The notes beneath the pieces were generated by a model. The model saw only the letters and a program-made list of their open reading frames with translations, did not search any database and was not told the origin of the DNA. 64,000 nucleotides of DNA from Pontimicrobium aquaticum (lineage in GTDB: Bacteria > Bacteroidota > Bacteroidia > Flavobacteriales > Flavobacteriaceae). Shown one piece after another: positions 8,636 to 18,642 of this stretch. How positions within the stretch are numbered: the stretch's first letter is position 1; every line of letters starts with the position of its first letter. The DNA lies in the NCBI RefSeq assembly GCF_005047595.1, contig NZ_SUPL01000006.1, forward strand, positions 1-64,000. Direction: 5' to 3'. Both the position numbers and the translations under genes were made by a program.

Positions 8636-9559
8636 ATGACCGAAATTAAAATATTTTCACCTGCAACCGTTGCCAATGTGGCTTGTGGTTTTGATGTTTT
8701 AGGCTTTTGTTTAGATAGTCAGGGAGATGAAATGATTATTAGAAAAACTAAAGAAAAGGGCATTAAAATAACTCATATTGAAGGTTTCGATTTACCATAC
8801 GAAACAGAGAAAAATGTCGCTGGCGTTTCTGCACTCGCTATGTATAAGAATGCTAAACCAGATTGCGGATTTGAAATAGAAATATATAAGCGCATTAAAC
8901 CAGGAAGTGGTATTGGTAGTAGTGCAGCTAGTGCAGTAGGTAGTGTTTTTGGAATGAATGAATTGTTAGGAAAACCTTATAACAAAACACAACTTACCTG
9001 TTTTGCCATGAAAGGAGAGGCATTAGCAAGTAAAAGCGAGCATGCCGATAATTTAGCACCAGCCATTTTTGGTGGCTTTACACTTGTAAAAAGTACATTG
9101 CCATTAGATATTATTCAAATACCAACTCCTCAAGATTTGTATGCAACCATAATTCATCCGCAAATAGAAATTAAAACATCCGATGCACGCGAAATTTTAC
9201 CAAAAAATATCTCACTAAAAGATGCTATCTCACAATGGGCAAATGTTGGAAGTTTAGTACACGCATTACATACTAGCGATTATAAATTAATACATCGATC
9301 GTTACAAGACATTATTATAGAACCTTACAGAAAACAACTTATTCCATTCTTTGATGATGTGAAATTTGCTGCAATAAAAGCAGGCGCTTTAGGTTGTGCC
9401 ATTTCTGGTTCTGGACCTTCAATTTTCACCTTAAGTAAAGGCAAGGAAATTGCTCAAAATATTAAAGATGTAATGAGTTTAGTGTATTCAAAAACCAATA
9501 TTGATTTCGATATTCACATCTCAAAAATAAATACTAGAGGCGTTAAAATTTTAAGCTAA
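8636..9559 (+). CDS. thrB: Homoserine kinase
   Basis: GHMP-family kinase that phosphorylates homoserine to O-phosphohomoserine. 307 aa. It has the N-terminal FSPATVANVACGFDVLGF signature, the ATP loop PGSGIGSSAASAVG starting at residue 89, and the C-terminal GCAISGSGPSIFTL motif. It lies 100 bp after thrA and 2 bp before thrC, so it belongs to the same transcript. Confidence 0.97.
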   Translation: MTEIKIFSPATVANVACGFDVLGFCLDSQGDEMIIRKTKEKGIKITHIEGFDLPYETEKNVAGVSALAMYKNAKPDCGFEIEIYKRIKPGSGIGSSAASAVGSVFGMNELLGKPYNKTQLTCFAMKGEALASKSEHADNLAPAIFGGFTLVKSTLPLDIIQIPTPQDLYATIIHPQIEIKTSDAREILPKNISLKDAISQWANVGSLVHALHTSDYKLIHRSLQDIIIEPYRKQLIPFFDDVKFAAIKAGALGCAISGSGPSIFTLSKGKEIAQNIKDVMSLVYSKTNIDFDIHISKINTRGVKILS

Positions 9560-9561
9560 CC

Positions 9562-10854
9562 ATGAACTATTATTCTCTAAATAAAAAAGCACCTATCACG
9601 ACCTTTAAAAATGCTGTAATTAAAGGATTAGCTCCAGACAAAGGATTGTATTTCCCTGATTCTATTACGCCTTTGCCTAAGGAATTTTTTAATAACATTG
9701 AGAAGTTATCAAATGCTGAAATTGCTTATGAAACAATTAAACAGTTTGTATTGCCTGAAATTCCTGAAGCAGAATTAAAAAAGATAGTTAATGATACTTT
9801 GCCTTTTGAGTTTCCTGTGGTTGAGCTAAATAATAATATTTCAACCTTAGAATTATTCCATGGACCAACCATGGCTTTTAAAGATGTTGGCGCCCGATTT
9901 ATGGCAAGATGTTTAGGTTACTTTAATAAAGATAATAATGAAGAAGTAACTGTGCTTGTTGCAACATCTGGAGATACTGGAGGTGCTGTGGCTAATGGGT
10001 TTTTAGGTGTTAAAGGTGTAAATGTAGTTATACTCTACCCTAGCGGAAAGGTGAGCGATATCCAAGAAAAACAGCTTACCACACTTGGTCAGAACATTAC
10101 AGCTCTTGAAGTAGATGGCGTGTTTGACGACTGCCAAGACATGGTAAAACGTGCGTTTTTAGATGAAGAATTAACTAGTAACATGCAGTTAACATCTGCA
10201 AATTCTATAAATGTGGCACGTTGGCTACCGCAAATGTTCTATTTTATGTTTGCTTATAAACAATTAAAGAACAAACATAAAAACATAGTATTTTCTGTAC
10301 CTAGTGGGAATTTTGGAAATATCTGTGCAGGCATGATGGCGCAACAATTAGGCTTACCCATTACACATTTTATAGCGTCAAATAACGAAAACAATGTTGT
10401 TACTGAATACTTAAAAACCAAAACATACAGTCCGAAACCATCTGTACAAACCATTAGTAATGCTATGGATGTTGGGAATCCTAGTAATTTTATTAGAATT
10501 CAAGAAATTTACAATAATAGTTTCGACGCTTTAAATAGCAGCCTTTCCTCCTATAGCTTTTCAGACAAGCAAACTAAGGAAGCAATGTTAGAAATATACA
10601 GGAGTTACAACTATATAGTCGATCCTCATGGAGCTGTAGGTTATTTGGGAGCAAAATCTTATCTAGACAAAAATCCTGATTCTCATTGTGTGTTTTTGGA
10701 AACTGCCCATCCAACCAAGTTTTTAGATGTGGTTGAAGACGTCATTGAAACATCTGTTGAATTACCTAACCAAATAAAATCTGTTATAGGCAAAGAAAAA
10801 GCATCAATAAAAATTGATGCTTATAATGATTTAAAAAATTATTTACTTGGTTAA
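9562..10854 (+). CDS. thrC: Threonine synthase
   Basis: PLP enzyme converting O-phosphohomoserine to L-threonine, the last step of the pathway. 430 aa. The PLP lysine is in GPTMAFKDVGARFMA (Lys107), and ATSGDTGGAVANGF forms the phosphate loop. It belongs to the E. coli-like threonine synthase class with the YxSLNKKAPITTFKNAV start. The TAA stop shares TTAA (10851-10854) with the stop of the convergent aminopeptidase gene. Confidence 0.97.
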   Translation: MNYYSLNKKAPITTFKNAVIKGLAPDKGLYFPDSITPLPKEFFNNIEKLSNAEIAYETIKQFVLPEIPEAELKKIVNDTLPFEFPVVELNNNISTLELFHGPTMAFKDVGARFMARCLGYFNKDNNEEVTVLVATSGDTGGAVANGFLGVKGVNVVILYPSGKVSDIQEKQLTTLGQNITALEVDGVFDDCQDMVKRAFLDEELTSNMQLTSANSINVARWLPQMFYFMFAYKQLKNKHKNIVFSVPSGNFGNICAGMMAQQLGLPITHFIASNNENNVVTEYLKTKTYSPKPSVQTISNAMDVGNPSNFIRIQEIYNNSFDALNSSLSSYSFSDKQTKEAMLEIYRSYNYIVDPHGAVGYLGAKSYLDKNPDSHCVFLETAHPTKFLDVVEDVIETSVELPNQIKSVIGKEKASIKIDAYNDLKNYLLG

Positions 10855-12338
10855 TCGTCTAACGTTGGTAATACAAAATCGTCTAAAGCACTTTTTTGTT
10901 TCATTAATGCTTCAATTTCTTCAGATTTTCTAGGTGCTTCAGCTGATAGGTTTATTGGTCCGTTTTCAGTAATTAAAATATCATCTTCAATACGTACTGC
11001 AATTCCCCACCATTTTTCATCACAAGGACTTCCTTCAGGAATATAAATTCCAGGCTCAATAGTTACAACCATATTTGGCATAAAGTTACTACCATCATTC
11101 AAATCATGCACGTCTAAACCAATATGATGACAAATACCATGTGGTAAGTACATATGACGCTCATCTACAGATTTAATAATTCCGAGTTTAAACAAACCTT
11201 CATTTATTACTTTCATGGCTTCTTCAAACGTTTTTCTACCATTATTACCTATAACAGCAGCAGCAATTCCTGCATTTTGTGCTTCATAAACAATATCGTA
11301 AATGGCTTTTTGTTCAGGCGTGAATTTCCCATTAGCTGGAATGGTTCTGGTAACGTCTGCTGTATAACCATGATACTCTGCTCCAAGATCCATTAATACC
11401 AAATCACCTTCTACTTTGGTTCTGTTGTTTTCAATATAATGAAGCACACATCCATTTTCACCTGCACCTACAATACTTGGGTAGCCTTCATACTCAGTAC
11501 CATATTTTTTATAAACGTACTCATGCACTCCTTGAATTTCAGTTTCACCCATGTTAGGCTTCATCGCCTTCATCACCTCTACTTGTCCCATAGCAGAAAT
11601 TCTAACAGCCTTTTTAAGCAATTTCATTTCCTCAGGTGTTTTTATTTGACGCATGCTACCCATTAATGTTCTTAATGTTTTAGTATCTATTTTAGCCCTT
11701 TGGGTTTGTATAGCGCCTTCTTTTGCCATTTCTAAACGTAATTCTTCAGTAGCCTGTGGCTCACCTTCTTCAATATAATAACCTACTTGCGTCTTAAATG
11801 ATTCTACTAGACTAGCTAAATCTGCTGGATTACGCTCATTATCTCTATAATCATCTTTAAAATCATCAAACATAACGCTATCAAAACTCATGAAATTTAT
11901 GTCTGAACTTAAAAACTCTTTTCCATTAAAAACTACATCAAAGCCCAATTCTTTCATAGTGCCTTCAACACCTAAACGCCTTCCGTCCCACATCTCTCTT
12001 CGTGCATCTTTTTCCTGCACGTATATAAGTTCATTGAATTTTTTACCATTTTTTTCTTGCATGTCAGAAAAAATAACCAACACAGCATGAGGCTCTTTAT
12101 AACCCGTTAAATAATAAAAATTTGGGTCTTGATGGTAAATATAATCAACATCATTAGCTCTGTTTCTAACTGCGTTCGCAAAGAATACTGCAACACTGTT
12201 ATCTGGCATTTTACTGCGTAGTAAATCCCTTCTTCCTTTGTGAAATTCAGAAGATAAATAGTCTGTTGGTAAATCTTTTTGAGCAAAACCATTAAAGACA
12301 AAAAGAAGTGAAAATAATAAAGTGGATAGATGTTTCAT
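10851..12338 (-). CDS. pepP: Secreted aminopeptidase P (Xaa-Pro aminopeptidase, M24B)
   Basis: Metallopeptidase that removes an N-terminal residue preceding proline. 495 aa with a signal peptide ending FNGFAQ (about residue 20), so it acts outside the cytoplasm, unlike E. coli PepP. An N-terminal AMP_N domain (about 25-200) precedes a pita-bread domain with the five metal ligands in MDLGAEYHGYTADVTRT (two Asp), GICHHIGLDVHD (His), TIEPGIYIPEG (Glu) and VRIEDDILITENG (Glu). Several start-proximal residues overlap no other gene. It is divergent from gcvT and converges on thrC with a 4-bp stop overlap. Confidence 0.93.
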   Translation of the reverse strand: MKHLSTLLFSLLFVFNGFAQKDLPTDYLSSEFHKGRRDLLRSKMPDNSVAVFFANAVRNRANDVDYIYHQDPNFYYLTGYKEPHAVLVIFSDMQEKNGKKFNELIYVQEKDARREMWDGRRLGVEGTMKELGFDVVFNGKEFLSSDINFMSFDSVMFDDFKDDYRDNERNPADLASLVESFKTQVGYYIEEGEPQATEELRLEMAKEGAIQTQRAKIDTKTLRTLMGSMRQIKTPEEMKLLKKAVRISAMGQVEVMKAMKPNMGETEIQGVHEYVYKKYGTEYEGYPSIVGAGENGCVLHYIENNRTKVEGDLVLMDLGAEYHGYTADVTRTIPANGKFTPEQKAIYDIVYEAQNAGIAAAVIGNNGRKTFEEAMKVINEGLFKLGIIKSVDERHMYLPHGICHHIGLDVHDLNDGSNFMPNMVVTIEPGIYIPEGSPCDEKWWGIAVRIEDDILITENGPINLSAEAPRKSEEIEALMKQKSALDDFVLPTLDD

Positions 12339-12436
12339 TTTATAATATTTTTTTAAGGTTTTGAAAATACATATTCTATAAAGAACAATTTAGATTTTAA
12401 CATATTTTTTATAAACAGTTTCTTTAAAATTTTGCT

Positions 12437-12444
12437 TAGTTTTG
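12437..12444 (+). promoter_or_regulatory. Candidate -7 box of gcvT
   Basis: TAGTTTTG matches TAnnTTTG and lies 25 bp before the gcvT ATG. No clear -33 element. No glycine riboswitch-like structure is apparent in the short 131-bp gap. Confidence 0.4.
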
Positions 12445-12469
12445 TTCAACATTCAATATTTAATTTCTT

Positions 12470-13552
12470 ATGAAGAATATAGCATTATCATCTACACACG
12501 AAGCTTTAGGAGCAAAAATGGTACCCTTTGCAGGCTATAACATGCCTGTGCAATATGAAGGTGTAAACGTAGAACATGAAACTGTTAGGAACGCAGTTGG
12601 TGTGTTTGATGTAAGCCACATGGGTGAATTTTTAATTGAGGGACCAAATGCTTTAGATTTGATACAAAAAGTAACTAGTAATGATGCTAGTAAATTATCT
12701 CCTGGAAAAGCACAATACAGTTGTTTTCCAAATGATGATGGAGGTATTGTTGACGATTTAATTGTATATATGATTAAAGAAGAACAATACCTATTAGTTG
12801 TTAATGCAAGTAATATAGAAAAAGATTGGAATTGGATTAAGTCTAAAAATGATGTTGGTGCTGAGATGCGTGATTTATCGGATGATTATTCATTATTAGC
12901 AATCCAAGGTCCAAAAGCTGTTGAAGCTATGCAAAGTTTAACAAGTCATGACCTATCTGCTATTAAGTTTTACAACTTTGTAGTTGGAGATTTTGCAGGA
13001 ATAGAAAACGTTATTATCTCGGCAACTGGTTATACTGGAAGTGGTGGATTTGAAATTTACTGTAAGAATAGTGAGGTAAAACAAGTTTGGGACAAAGTAC
13101 TTGAAGCTGGAGCCGATTATGGCATTAAGCCTATAGGTTTGGCTGCACGTGATACACTAAGATTAGAAATGGGTTATTGTTTATATGGAAATGATATTGA
13201 CGATACGACCTCTCCTCTAGAAGCTGGTTTAGGCTGGATAACAAAATTTACCAAAAAATTCACAAATTCTGAAGCATTGGAAGACCAAAAACGTCGTGGA
13301 GTAGATAAAAAACTTATAGCATTTAAATTAGACGAACGTGGTATTCCTCGTCAGGGTTACGATATAGTAGATGGCAACGGAAGCAAAATTGGAACAGTAA
13401 CCTCAGGAACTATGAGTCCTAGTTTAGGCATAGGTATTGGTTTAGGTTATGTACCAACCGTATTCGCTAAAATTGATAGTAAAATTAATATTCAGGTTAG
13501 AAAAAAAGCTATTCCAGCAACTGTTGTAAAACTTCCTTTTTATAAAGGCTAG
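12470..13552 (+). CDS. gcvT: Aminomethyltransferase, glycine cleavage system T protein
   Basis: Transfers the methylene group from aminomethyl-lipoyl H protein to tetrahydrofolate and releases ammonia. 360 aa, family length, starting with the characteristic [22 protein letters not shown]. The folate-binding region [10 protein letters not shown] and the conserved [17 protein letters not shown] are present. The other parts of the system (gcvH, gcvP) are not in this window, as is common in flavobacteria. It is followed after only 3 bp by glutaminase, so the two are probably co-transcribed. Confidence 0.97.
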   Translation: MKNIALSSTHEALGAKMVPFAGYNMPVQYEGVNVEHETVRNAVGVFDVSHMGEFLIEGPNALDLIQKVTSNDASKLSPGKAQYSCFPNDDGGIVDDLIVYMIKEEQYLLVVNASNIEKDWNWIKSKNDVGAEMRDLSDDYSLLAIQGPKAVEAMQSLTSHDLSAIKFYNFVVGDFAGIENVIISATGYTGSGGFEIYCKNSEVKQVWDKVLEAGADYGIKPIGLAARDTLRLEMGYCLYGNDIDDTTSPLEAGLGWITKFTKKFTNSEALEDQKRRGVDKKLIAFKLDERGIPRQGYDIVDGNGSKIGTVTSGTMSPSLGIGIGLGYVPTVFAKIDSKINIQVRKKAIPATVVKLPFYKG

Positions 13553-13555
13553 TAT

Positions 13556-14470
13556 ATGATAGATTTCCAAGGGATTATTGAGGATATTCATGAGGATTTA
13601 AAGAATGATATAAACAGAGGTTTAGTAGCTTCATACATTCCTGAATTGTTTAATATCGACACTCAAAACTTTGGTATTCATGTAAAACATATTAATGGTA
13701 ATTCTTATGCTGTTGGAGATTGGAGTATTCCTTTTTCTATTCAAAGTATTTCTAAAGCCTTATCTCTCTCCTTAGTACTTCCAATTTATAAAGATGCTAT
13801 TTGGGAGCGTATGGATGTGGAGCCATCTGGAAACCCATTCAATCATCTATCGCTATTAGAATTAGAAAATAGTATTCCTCGAAATCCTTTTATAAATGCT
13901 GGAGCTATTGTCATTGCTGATATGATGGTCTCTCATTTTAAGAATCCAAAACAAGTTTTTTTGGATTATGTTCGTGAACTATCAAATGACCAAACCATAA
14001 ACTTTAATTATAACGTTGCTAAATCTGAACGTCTTACAGGTTTTGGCAATTACGCAGCAGCAAATTTGTTGAAAGCATATAACAATTTAGAAAATGATGT
14101 AGATGAAGTATTAGATTTCTATTTTCATCAATGCGCTATTGAAATGACTTGTGAGCAATTATCTAATGCTTTTTTTATGCTTGCCAATCATGGAAAATGT
14201 TTACAGCAAAAAGAACGGTTAACTCAGAGTCAGGCTAAACGCATCAATGCCATAATGCTAACTTGTGGCTTTTATGACGAAGCTGGCGAATTTGCTTTTG
14301 AAGTTGGTCTTCCAGGAAAAAGTGGTGTTGGTGGTGGTATTATAGCGTTGTTACCTAATCATTTTACGATTACAACTTGGTCTCCAGGACTAAATGAGAA
14401 AGGTAATTCCCTAATTGGCATGAAAGCATTAGAGCTTTTTACTACTAAAACTAATTTGTCTATCTTTTAG
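13556..14470 (+). CDS. glsA: Glutaminase A
   Basis: Serine-dependent enzyme of the beta-lactamase-like fold hydrolysing glutamine to glutamate and ammonia. 304 aa. The catalytic S-x-x-K is Ser64-Ile-Ser-Lys67 in FSIQSISKALS. Other family motifs are PRNPFINAGAIV, the YNNLENDVDEVLDFYF helix and GLPGKSGVGGGI near the C terminus. It is tightly spaced to gcvT upstream and abuts the SDR gene downstream, so all three may form an operon. Confidence 0.95.
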   Translation: MIDFQGIIEDIHEDLKNDINRGLVASYIPELFNIDTQNFGIHVKHINGNSYAVGDWSIPFSIQSISKALSLSLVLPIYKDAIWERMDVEPSGNPFNHLSLLELENSIPRNPFINAGAIVIADMMVSHFKNPKQVFLDYVRELSNDQTINFNYNVAKSERLTGFGNYAAANLLKAYNNLENDVDEVLDFYFHQCAIEMTCEQLSNAFFMLANHGKCLQQKERLTQSQAKRINAIMLTCGFYDEAGEFAFEVGLPGKSGVGGGIIALLPNHFTITTWSPGLNEKGNSLIGMKALELFTTKTNLSIF

Positions 14471-14475
14471 TGATC

Positions 14476-15306
14476 ATGCCTAAGTACTCAAAAAAAGCAA
14501 CTATTTTAATTTTAGGAGCAAGTGGTTTTATAGGACATGCCATTTATAAAGAACTATGTGGCTATTTTAGAACGTTTGGTACTTATAATGCCAATAATAA
14601 AGACTTTGAGAATAACCAACACTTTTTTCAATATAATGTAGAAGAAGACGATGTTATTGAAATTATAAATGTAGTAAAACCAACCATCATTATTTCGGCA
14701 TTACGTGGTGACTTTGCTGCACAAGTAATTGTACATCAACACATCTCAGAATACATAGTAGCAAATAAGTGTAAGTTCATATTTTTATCTTCAGCCAATG
14801 TGTTTGATGCTTACAGCAAATACCCAAGCTATGAAAATGATAAAACACTAAGTCACAGCGTGTATGGTCATTTTAAAATTAAAATTGAAAATATGCTCTT
14901 GCGATTACCAAAAATGAAAATGGCTATTTTACGCTTACCTATGGTTTTTGGCCCATTTTCACCTCGTGTTGAGGAGATTAAATTGCACCTAAAAGAAAAG
15001 CTACCAATTGAAGTGTTTCCGAACTTAGTAATGAATGTGACTTCCGAAAATAAATTATCTCAACAAATTCATTATATTATTAACCGTAATAAATATGGCA
15101 TATTTCATTTAGGTAGTACCGATTTAGTGCATCATGACGAGTTTATAAGCGACCTTATAAGCACTCTTGGTAACTACAAACCCATTTACAAACATGTTTA
15201 CACCACAAATGATGAACGTTACCTAGCAGTTCTTCCAAAAGAAAATAAGCTCCCCAAACATTTGCAAATAAAAAGCCAAGAGATTTTAGAAGAACTTGAA
15301 GTATAA
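14476..15306 (+). CDS. NAD-dependent epimerase / dTDP-4-dehydrorhamnose reductase-like SDR
   Basis: Extended short-chain dehydrogenase fold. The Rossmann loop LILGASGFIGHAIYKEL lies near the N terminus and the catalytic Y-x-x-x-K is in VYGHFKIKIE. Its general form resembles RfbD-type sugar-nucleotide reductases; the substrate cannot be told from sequence, and no sugar-nucleotide genes are nearby. A GTG at 14470 overlaps the glutaminase stop, but I prefer the ATG at 14476 (MPKYSKKATILIL). The product is 276 aa. Confidence 0.75.
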   Translation: MPKYSKKATILILGASGFIGHAIYKELCGYFRTFGTYNANNKDFENNQHFFQYNVEEDDVIEIINVVKPTIIISALRGDFAAQVIVHQHISEYIVANKCKFIFLSSANVFDAYSKYPSYENDKTLSHSVYGHFKIKIENMLLRLPKMKMAILRLPMVFGPFSPRVEEIKLHLKEKLPIEVFPNLVMNVTSENKLSQQIHYIINRNKYGIFHLGSTDLVHHDEFISDLISTLGNYKPIYKHVYTTNDERYLAVLPKENKLPKHLQIKSQEILEELEV

Positions 15307-15356
15307 TTGACTTTCTTTTATTATTTCATTATTTTATAAACATAAAAATCAATGAT

Positions 15357-15647
15357 ATGTCAAAATTAACTCTAGACGAAATAGAACAGCGTATGTTGCG
15401 ATTTCCTGACTGGGAATACTACGAGGATGCTATTCATGCCGAATTTGAATTTGAAAACTTTAAAGATTGTTTTAGTGCCATGAGCAGAATAGCTTTTGAA
15501 TGTGAAGCATTAAATCATCATCCAAATTGGAGCAATGTTTATAATGTACTAACCATTACTTTATTTACTCATAGTGCCAATGGTGTCACTAAAAAAGATT
15601 TTGATTTAGCAGAAGCTATTGAGTCTATTGTAGAACCAGAAGAGTAA
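15357..15647 (+). CDS. phhB: 4a-hydroxytetrahydrobiopterin dehydratase (pterin-4a-carbinolamine dehydratase)
   Basis: Recycles the pterin cofactor after aromatic amino acid hydroxylation. The 96-aa length matches the family. The active-site histidines are in HHPNW (54-56) and His72 of FTHS, with Asp81/Asp83 following in KKDFDL. No phenylalanine hydroxylase gene is in this window. The ATG at 15357 follows a 50-bp gap after the SDR gene. Confidence 0.93.
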   Translation: MSKLTLDEIEQRMLRFPDWEYYEDAIHAEFEFENFKDCFSAMSRIAFECEALNHHPNWSNVYNVLTITLFTHSANGVTKKDFDLAEAIESIVEPEE

Positions 15648-15710
15648 AAAGTTTTCAGTATTCAGTTGTAGTTCGCTGCTTTTTGAGCTTTCATTTCTGC
15701 TTACTTTTTT

Positions 15711-15718
15711 TATTTTTG
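15711..15718 (+). promoter_or_regulatory. Candidate -7 box of the yebC-like gene
   Basis: TATTTTTG matches TAnnTTTG, 32 bp before the ATG at 15751. A TTTG at 15682-15685 is 25 nt upstream, slightly too far for a standard -33. Confidence 0.35.
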
Positions 15719-15750
15719 TGTCCATAACCAGAATATTCAATATATAAACT

Positions 15751-16473
15751 ATGGGAAGAGCTTTTGAATTCCGTAAAGCACGTAAAATGAAACGATGGGC
15801 TGCCATGAGCAAAGCCTTTACTCGTATAGGTAAAGACATTGTTATGGCTGTTAAAGAAGGTGGTCCCGATCCAGATAGTAATTCTCGCTTACGTGCAGTG
15901 ATTCAAAACGCTAAGGCTGTAAACATGCCTAAAGATAATATTGAGCGTGCCATAAAACGTGCAAGCGACAAAAATCAAGGGGATTACAAAGAAGTAATTT
16001 TCGAAGGGTATGCGCCTCATGGTATTGCTGTTTTGGTAGAAACTGCAACCGATAACAATACACGTACTGTCGCTAATGTTCGTAGCTATTTTAATAAATG
16101 TGATGGTAGCTTAGGCACTTCTGGCTCTGTGGTGTTTATGTTCGACCACACATGTAATTTCAGAATCCCAAGTGAAGGTTTAGATCCTGAAGAAATTGAA
16201 TTGGAGTTTATCGATTATGGTGCCGAAGAAGTTTTTGTGGACGACGATGGTATTTTAATTTATGCGCCTTTTGAAAGCTTTGGAGCGATACAAGCGGCTT
16301 TGGAAGAACGCAACATAGAAATTCTATCTTCTGGATTTGAACGTATTCCTCAAGTAACCAAACCGTTAAGTACAGAAGACGCTGCTGATGTTGAGAAGTT
16401 ACTTGAAAAACTTGAAGAAGACGATGATGTACAAAATGTATATCATACGATGGAGGAAAGTACTGAAAATTAA
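15751..16473 (+). CDS. YebC/PmpR-family transcriptional or translational regulator
   Basis: 240-aa member of the YebC family. The N-terminal signature is MGRAFEFRKARKMKRWAAMSKAFTRIGK, followed by the SNSRLR and NMPKDNIERAIKRA segments and the VNCDGSLG-like central region (FNKCDGSLGTSGSV, about 112-125). The family was long annotated as DNA-binding regulators; recent work also links some members to relief of ribosome stalling. The C-terminal 30 residues are acidic. It is transcribed alone. Confidence 0.93.
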   Translation: MGRAFEFRKARKMKRWAAMSKAFTRIGKDIVMAVKEGGPDPDSNSRLRAVIQNAKAVNMPKDNIERAIKRASDKNQGDYKEVIFEGYAPHGIAVLVETATDNNTRTVANVRSYFNKCDGSLGTSGSVVFMFDHTCNFRIPSEGLDPEEIELEFIDYGAEEVFVDDDGILIYAPFESFGAIQAALEERNIEILSSGFERIPQVTKPLSTEDAADVEKLLEKLEEDDDVQNVYHTMEESTEN

Positions 16474-16539
16474 ACATTAATATAAAACCATTTTTTTTAA
16501 TAGAATAGTAATTCTGTATTACAAATAACAGTCAAAATT

Positions 16540-16908
16540 ATGGGTTCGCATCCAGTAAATCTTTTCATAAGGTTTTTACTAGAAATTTTTGCACTCTATT
16601 CAATAGGAATGTGGAGCTGGAGATTGACAGATATTTGGTTTAGATATATTTTAGTAATTAGTATTCCATTAATAATTATTCTCATATGGTGGGGTTTTGC
16701 AGTTCCAAACGATCCTAGTCGTTCAGGAAAGTCTCCCATTCCAACTAATGGTTTGATAAGGTTAATTATTGAGTTAAGTATTTTTGGTTTTGCTGTTTTA
16801 GCACTAAACAATATTGGTAATAATATAGCCTCTATAGTACTTGGTGTTTCTGTATTAATTCACTACTTAGTATCTTACAATCGTGTTTTTTGGTTATTAT
16901 CTAAATAA
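16540..16908 (+). CDS. YrdB-like DUF2568 integral membrane protein
   Basis: 122 aa, very hydrophobic, with four predicted membrane segments (about 8-25, 33-50, 67-85 and 90-112). The loop WWGFAVPNDPSRSGKSP between segments 2 and 3 is characteristic of the YrdB/DUF2568 family. Function is unknown in the family. It is a single gene between the yebC-like gene and the aminotransferase. Confidence 0.8.
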   Translation: MGSHPVNLFIRFLLEIFALYSIGMWSWRLTDIWFRYILVISIPLIIILIWWGFAVPNDPSRSGKSPIPTNGLIRLIIELSIFGFAVLALNNIGNNIASIVLGVSVLIHYLVSYNRVFWLLSK

Positions 16909-16992
16909 AACTTTTTAATGTAAAATATCTATTGTTAATTACTTGAAAGACTTAATATCAAGGTTTCTTTCAATTTTACTACCTTGTTTTCT

Positions 16993-17000
16993 TAAATTTG
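16993..17000 (+). promoter_or_regulatory. Candidate -7 box of the class V aminotransferase gene
   Basis: TAAATTTG matches TAnnTTTG only 10 bp before the ATG at 17011, so the transcript would be nearly leaderless. No clear -33 element. Confidence 0.3.
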
Positions 17001-17010
17001 ATAATTAACT

Positions 17011-18240
17011 ATGACTCTCGATTTAAACTTTATACGCTCACAATTTCCAGCATTTTCTGAGCCAACCCTTCAAGGATGGGCATTTTTTGAAAACGCTGGA
17101 GGTTCGTATCCTTGTAAACAAGTCATCAATAGATTAACTGACTTTTACATGAAAAACAAAGTTCAGGTGTATTATCCTTATCCTGCTTCAACACTTGCAG
17201 GAAAATTAATGGATGCGTCGTACAAACGAATGGCTGATTATTTAAATGTAGATATTTCTGAAGTTCATTTTGGACCATCCACCACACAAAATGTATATGT
17301 TTTAGCTAATGCGATGCAACCGTTATGGAATGAGGGCGATAATATTATTGTGTCCTGTCAAGATCACGAAGCTAACTCTGGCGCTTGGAGACGATTAGAA
17401 AAACAAGGTTTAAATATTATTGAATGGCATGTTAATAAATCGACAGGTTTATTAGAGTTAACCGATTTAAAACGTCTGCTTACTGATAAAACAAAAATAG
17501 TGGCTTATCCGCATTGTTCTAATGTAATTGGCCATGTAAACCCAGTAAAGCAAATTAGTGCCTTAGCTCGAAAATATGGTGCCATTACTGTGGTAGATGG
17601 TGTTGGTTATGCGCCTCATGGCTTTCCAGATTTAAAAGAATTAGATGCAGATGTGTATTTGTTTTCATTGTACAAAACTTTTGGACCTCATTTAGGACTC
17701 ATGTATGTTGATAAAAATCTTATTGGAAAATTAGAGAACCAATCTCACTTTTTTAAAGAAGGCATTACTAGAAGTATGCTTACGCCTGCTGGCCCAGACC
17801 ATGCACAAATTGCAGCTGCAAGTGGTATTTTAGATTATTTTGATGCTGTTTACAAGCATCATTTTGATGCTGAAGCTACACCAACTGAAAGATGCAAGGC
17901 GATAAACACATTGTTTCTGAATCATGAAACAAAGCTTCTAAATAAGCTACTTACATTTTTAAAATCTCGTGATGATATCAAAATAGTTGGTCCACAAACA
18001 TCTAACAACAGAGCGCCAATTGTATCGATTCTTCCAACTAACAAAAACATAAAAAAAGTATATGCAGACCTTATTAAACATAAACTGATGCTTGGTATTG
18101 GGAATTTTTATGCGGTTAGACCCTTAATGGATATGAACATTCCAACACAACCAGGAGTCATCAGGATATCATTTTTACATTATACAAGTCCAGCAGAAAT
18201 AGACCAATTGATTGAGGGATTACAAATAGCTTTAGACTGA
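17011..18240 (+). CDS. Class V aminotransferase / cysteine desulfurase-like PLP enzyme
   Basis: 409 aa, fold type I PLP enzyme. The PLP lysine is Lys222 in LFSLYKTFGPHLG, preceded by the PLP-contacting Asp in TVVDGVGYAPHG; the motif QDHEANSGAWRRLE fits the NifS/CsdA-like superfamily. The Y-K-T-F-G lysine context differs from true IscS/SufS desulfurases (which have S-H-K). So this is better called a class V aminotransferase of unknown substrate. The downstream DUF1801 gene follows directly, suggesting one transcript. Confidence 0.85.
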   Translation: MTLDLNFIRSQFPAFSEPTLQGWAFFENAGGSYPCKQVINRLTDFYMKNKVQVYYPYPASTLAGKLMDASYKRMADYLNVDISEVHFGPSTTQNVYVLANAMQPLWNEGDNIIVSCQDHEANSGAWRRLEKQGLNIIEWHVNKSTGLLELTDLKRLLTDKTKIVAYPHCSNVIGHVNPVKQISALARKYGAITVVDGVGYAPHGFPDLKELDADVYLFSLYKTFGPHLGLMYVDKNLIGKLENQSHFFKEGITRSMLTPAGPDHAQIAAASGILDYFDAVYKHHFDAEATPTERCKAINTLFLNHETKLLNKLLTFLKSRDDIKIVGPQTSNNRAPIVSILPTNKNIKKVYADLIKHKLMLGIGNFYAVRPLMDMNIPTQPGVIRISFLHYTSPAEIDQLIEGLQIALD

Positions 18241-18246
18241 TTGCAA

Positions 18247-18609
18247 ATGGTTAAAAATAAAAACTTCTATTTAAAGAAGGAAGAACCTAATAAAAGTTGC
18301 TTGTTAGCGTTGCGTGATATTATTCTACGTCAAGATGCACAAATAACAGAAACCACAAAATACGGAATGCCCTGTTTTTGCTATAAACAGAAAATGTTCT
18401 GTTATTTATGGACCGATAAAAAAACACAAGAACCTTACATACTCTTTGTAGAAGGACAACACCTTAACCACCCAAAGTTAGAAACAGGAAATAGAAGTAG
18501 AATGAAAATATTTCCTATAAATCCTAATAAAGACATTCCCATTAAAACTATAGAATTATTGCTAAACAAAGCTTTAGATGTGTATAAAAACAATATAATA
18601 AAACTATAA
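18247..18609 (+). CDS. DUF1801 domain protein
   Basis: 120 aa. The pattern EPNKSCLLALRDIILR, then TTKYGMPCFCYKQKMFCYLW and a basic SRMKIFPINPNKDIP end, is typical of the DUF1801 (YdhG-like) fold, whose biochemical role is unsettled. The open frame includes a TTG at 18241 directly after the aminotransferase stop; the ATG at 18247 is the more likely start. Confidence 0.75.
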   Translation: MVKNKNFYLKKEEPNKSCLLALRDIILRQDAQITETTKYGMPCFCYKQKMFCYLWTDKKTQEPYILFVEGQHLNHPKLETGNRSRMKIFPINPNKDIPIKTIELLLNKALDVYKNNIIKL

Positions 18610-18642
18610 AAAAAATTAAAAATAAGGTTTTTTTTATTATCA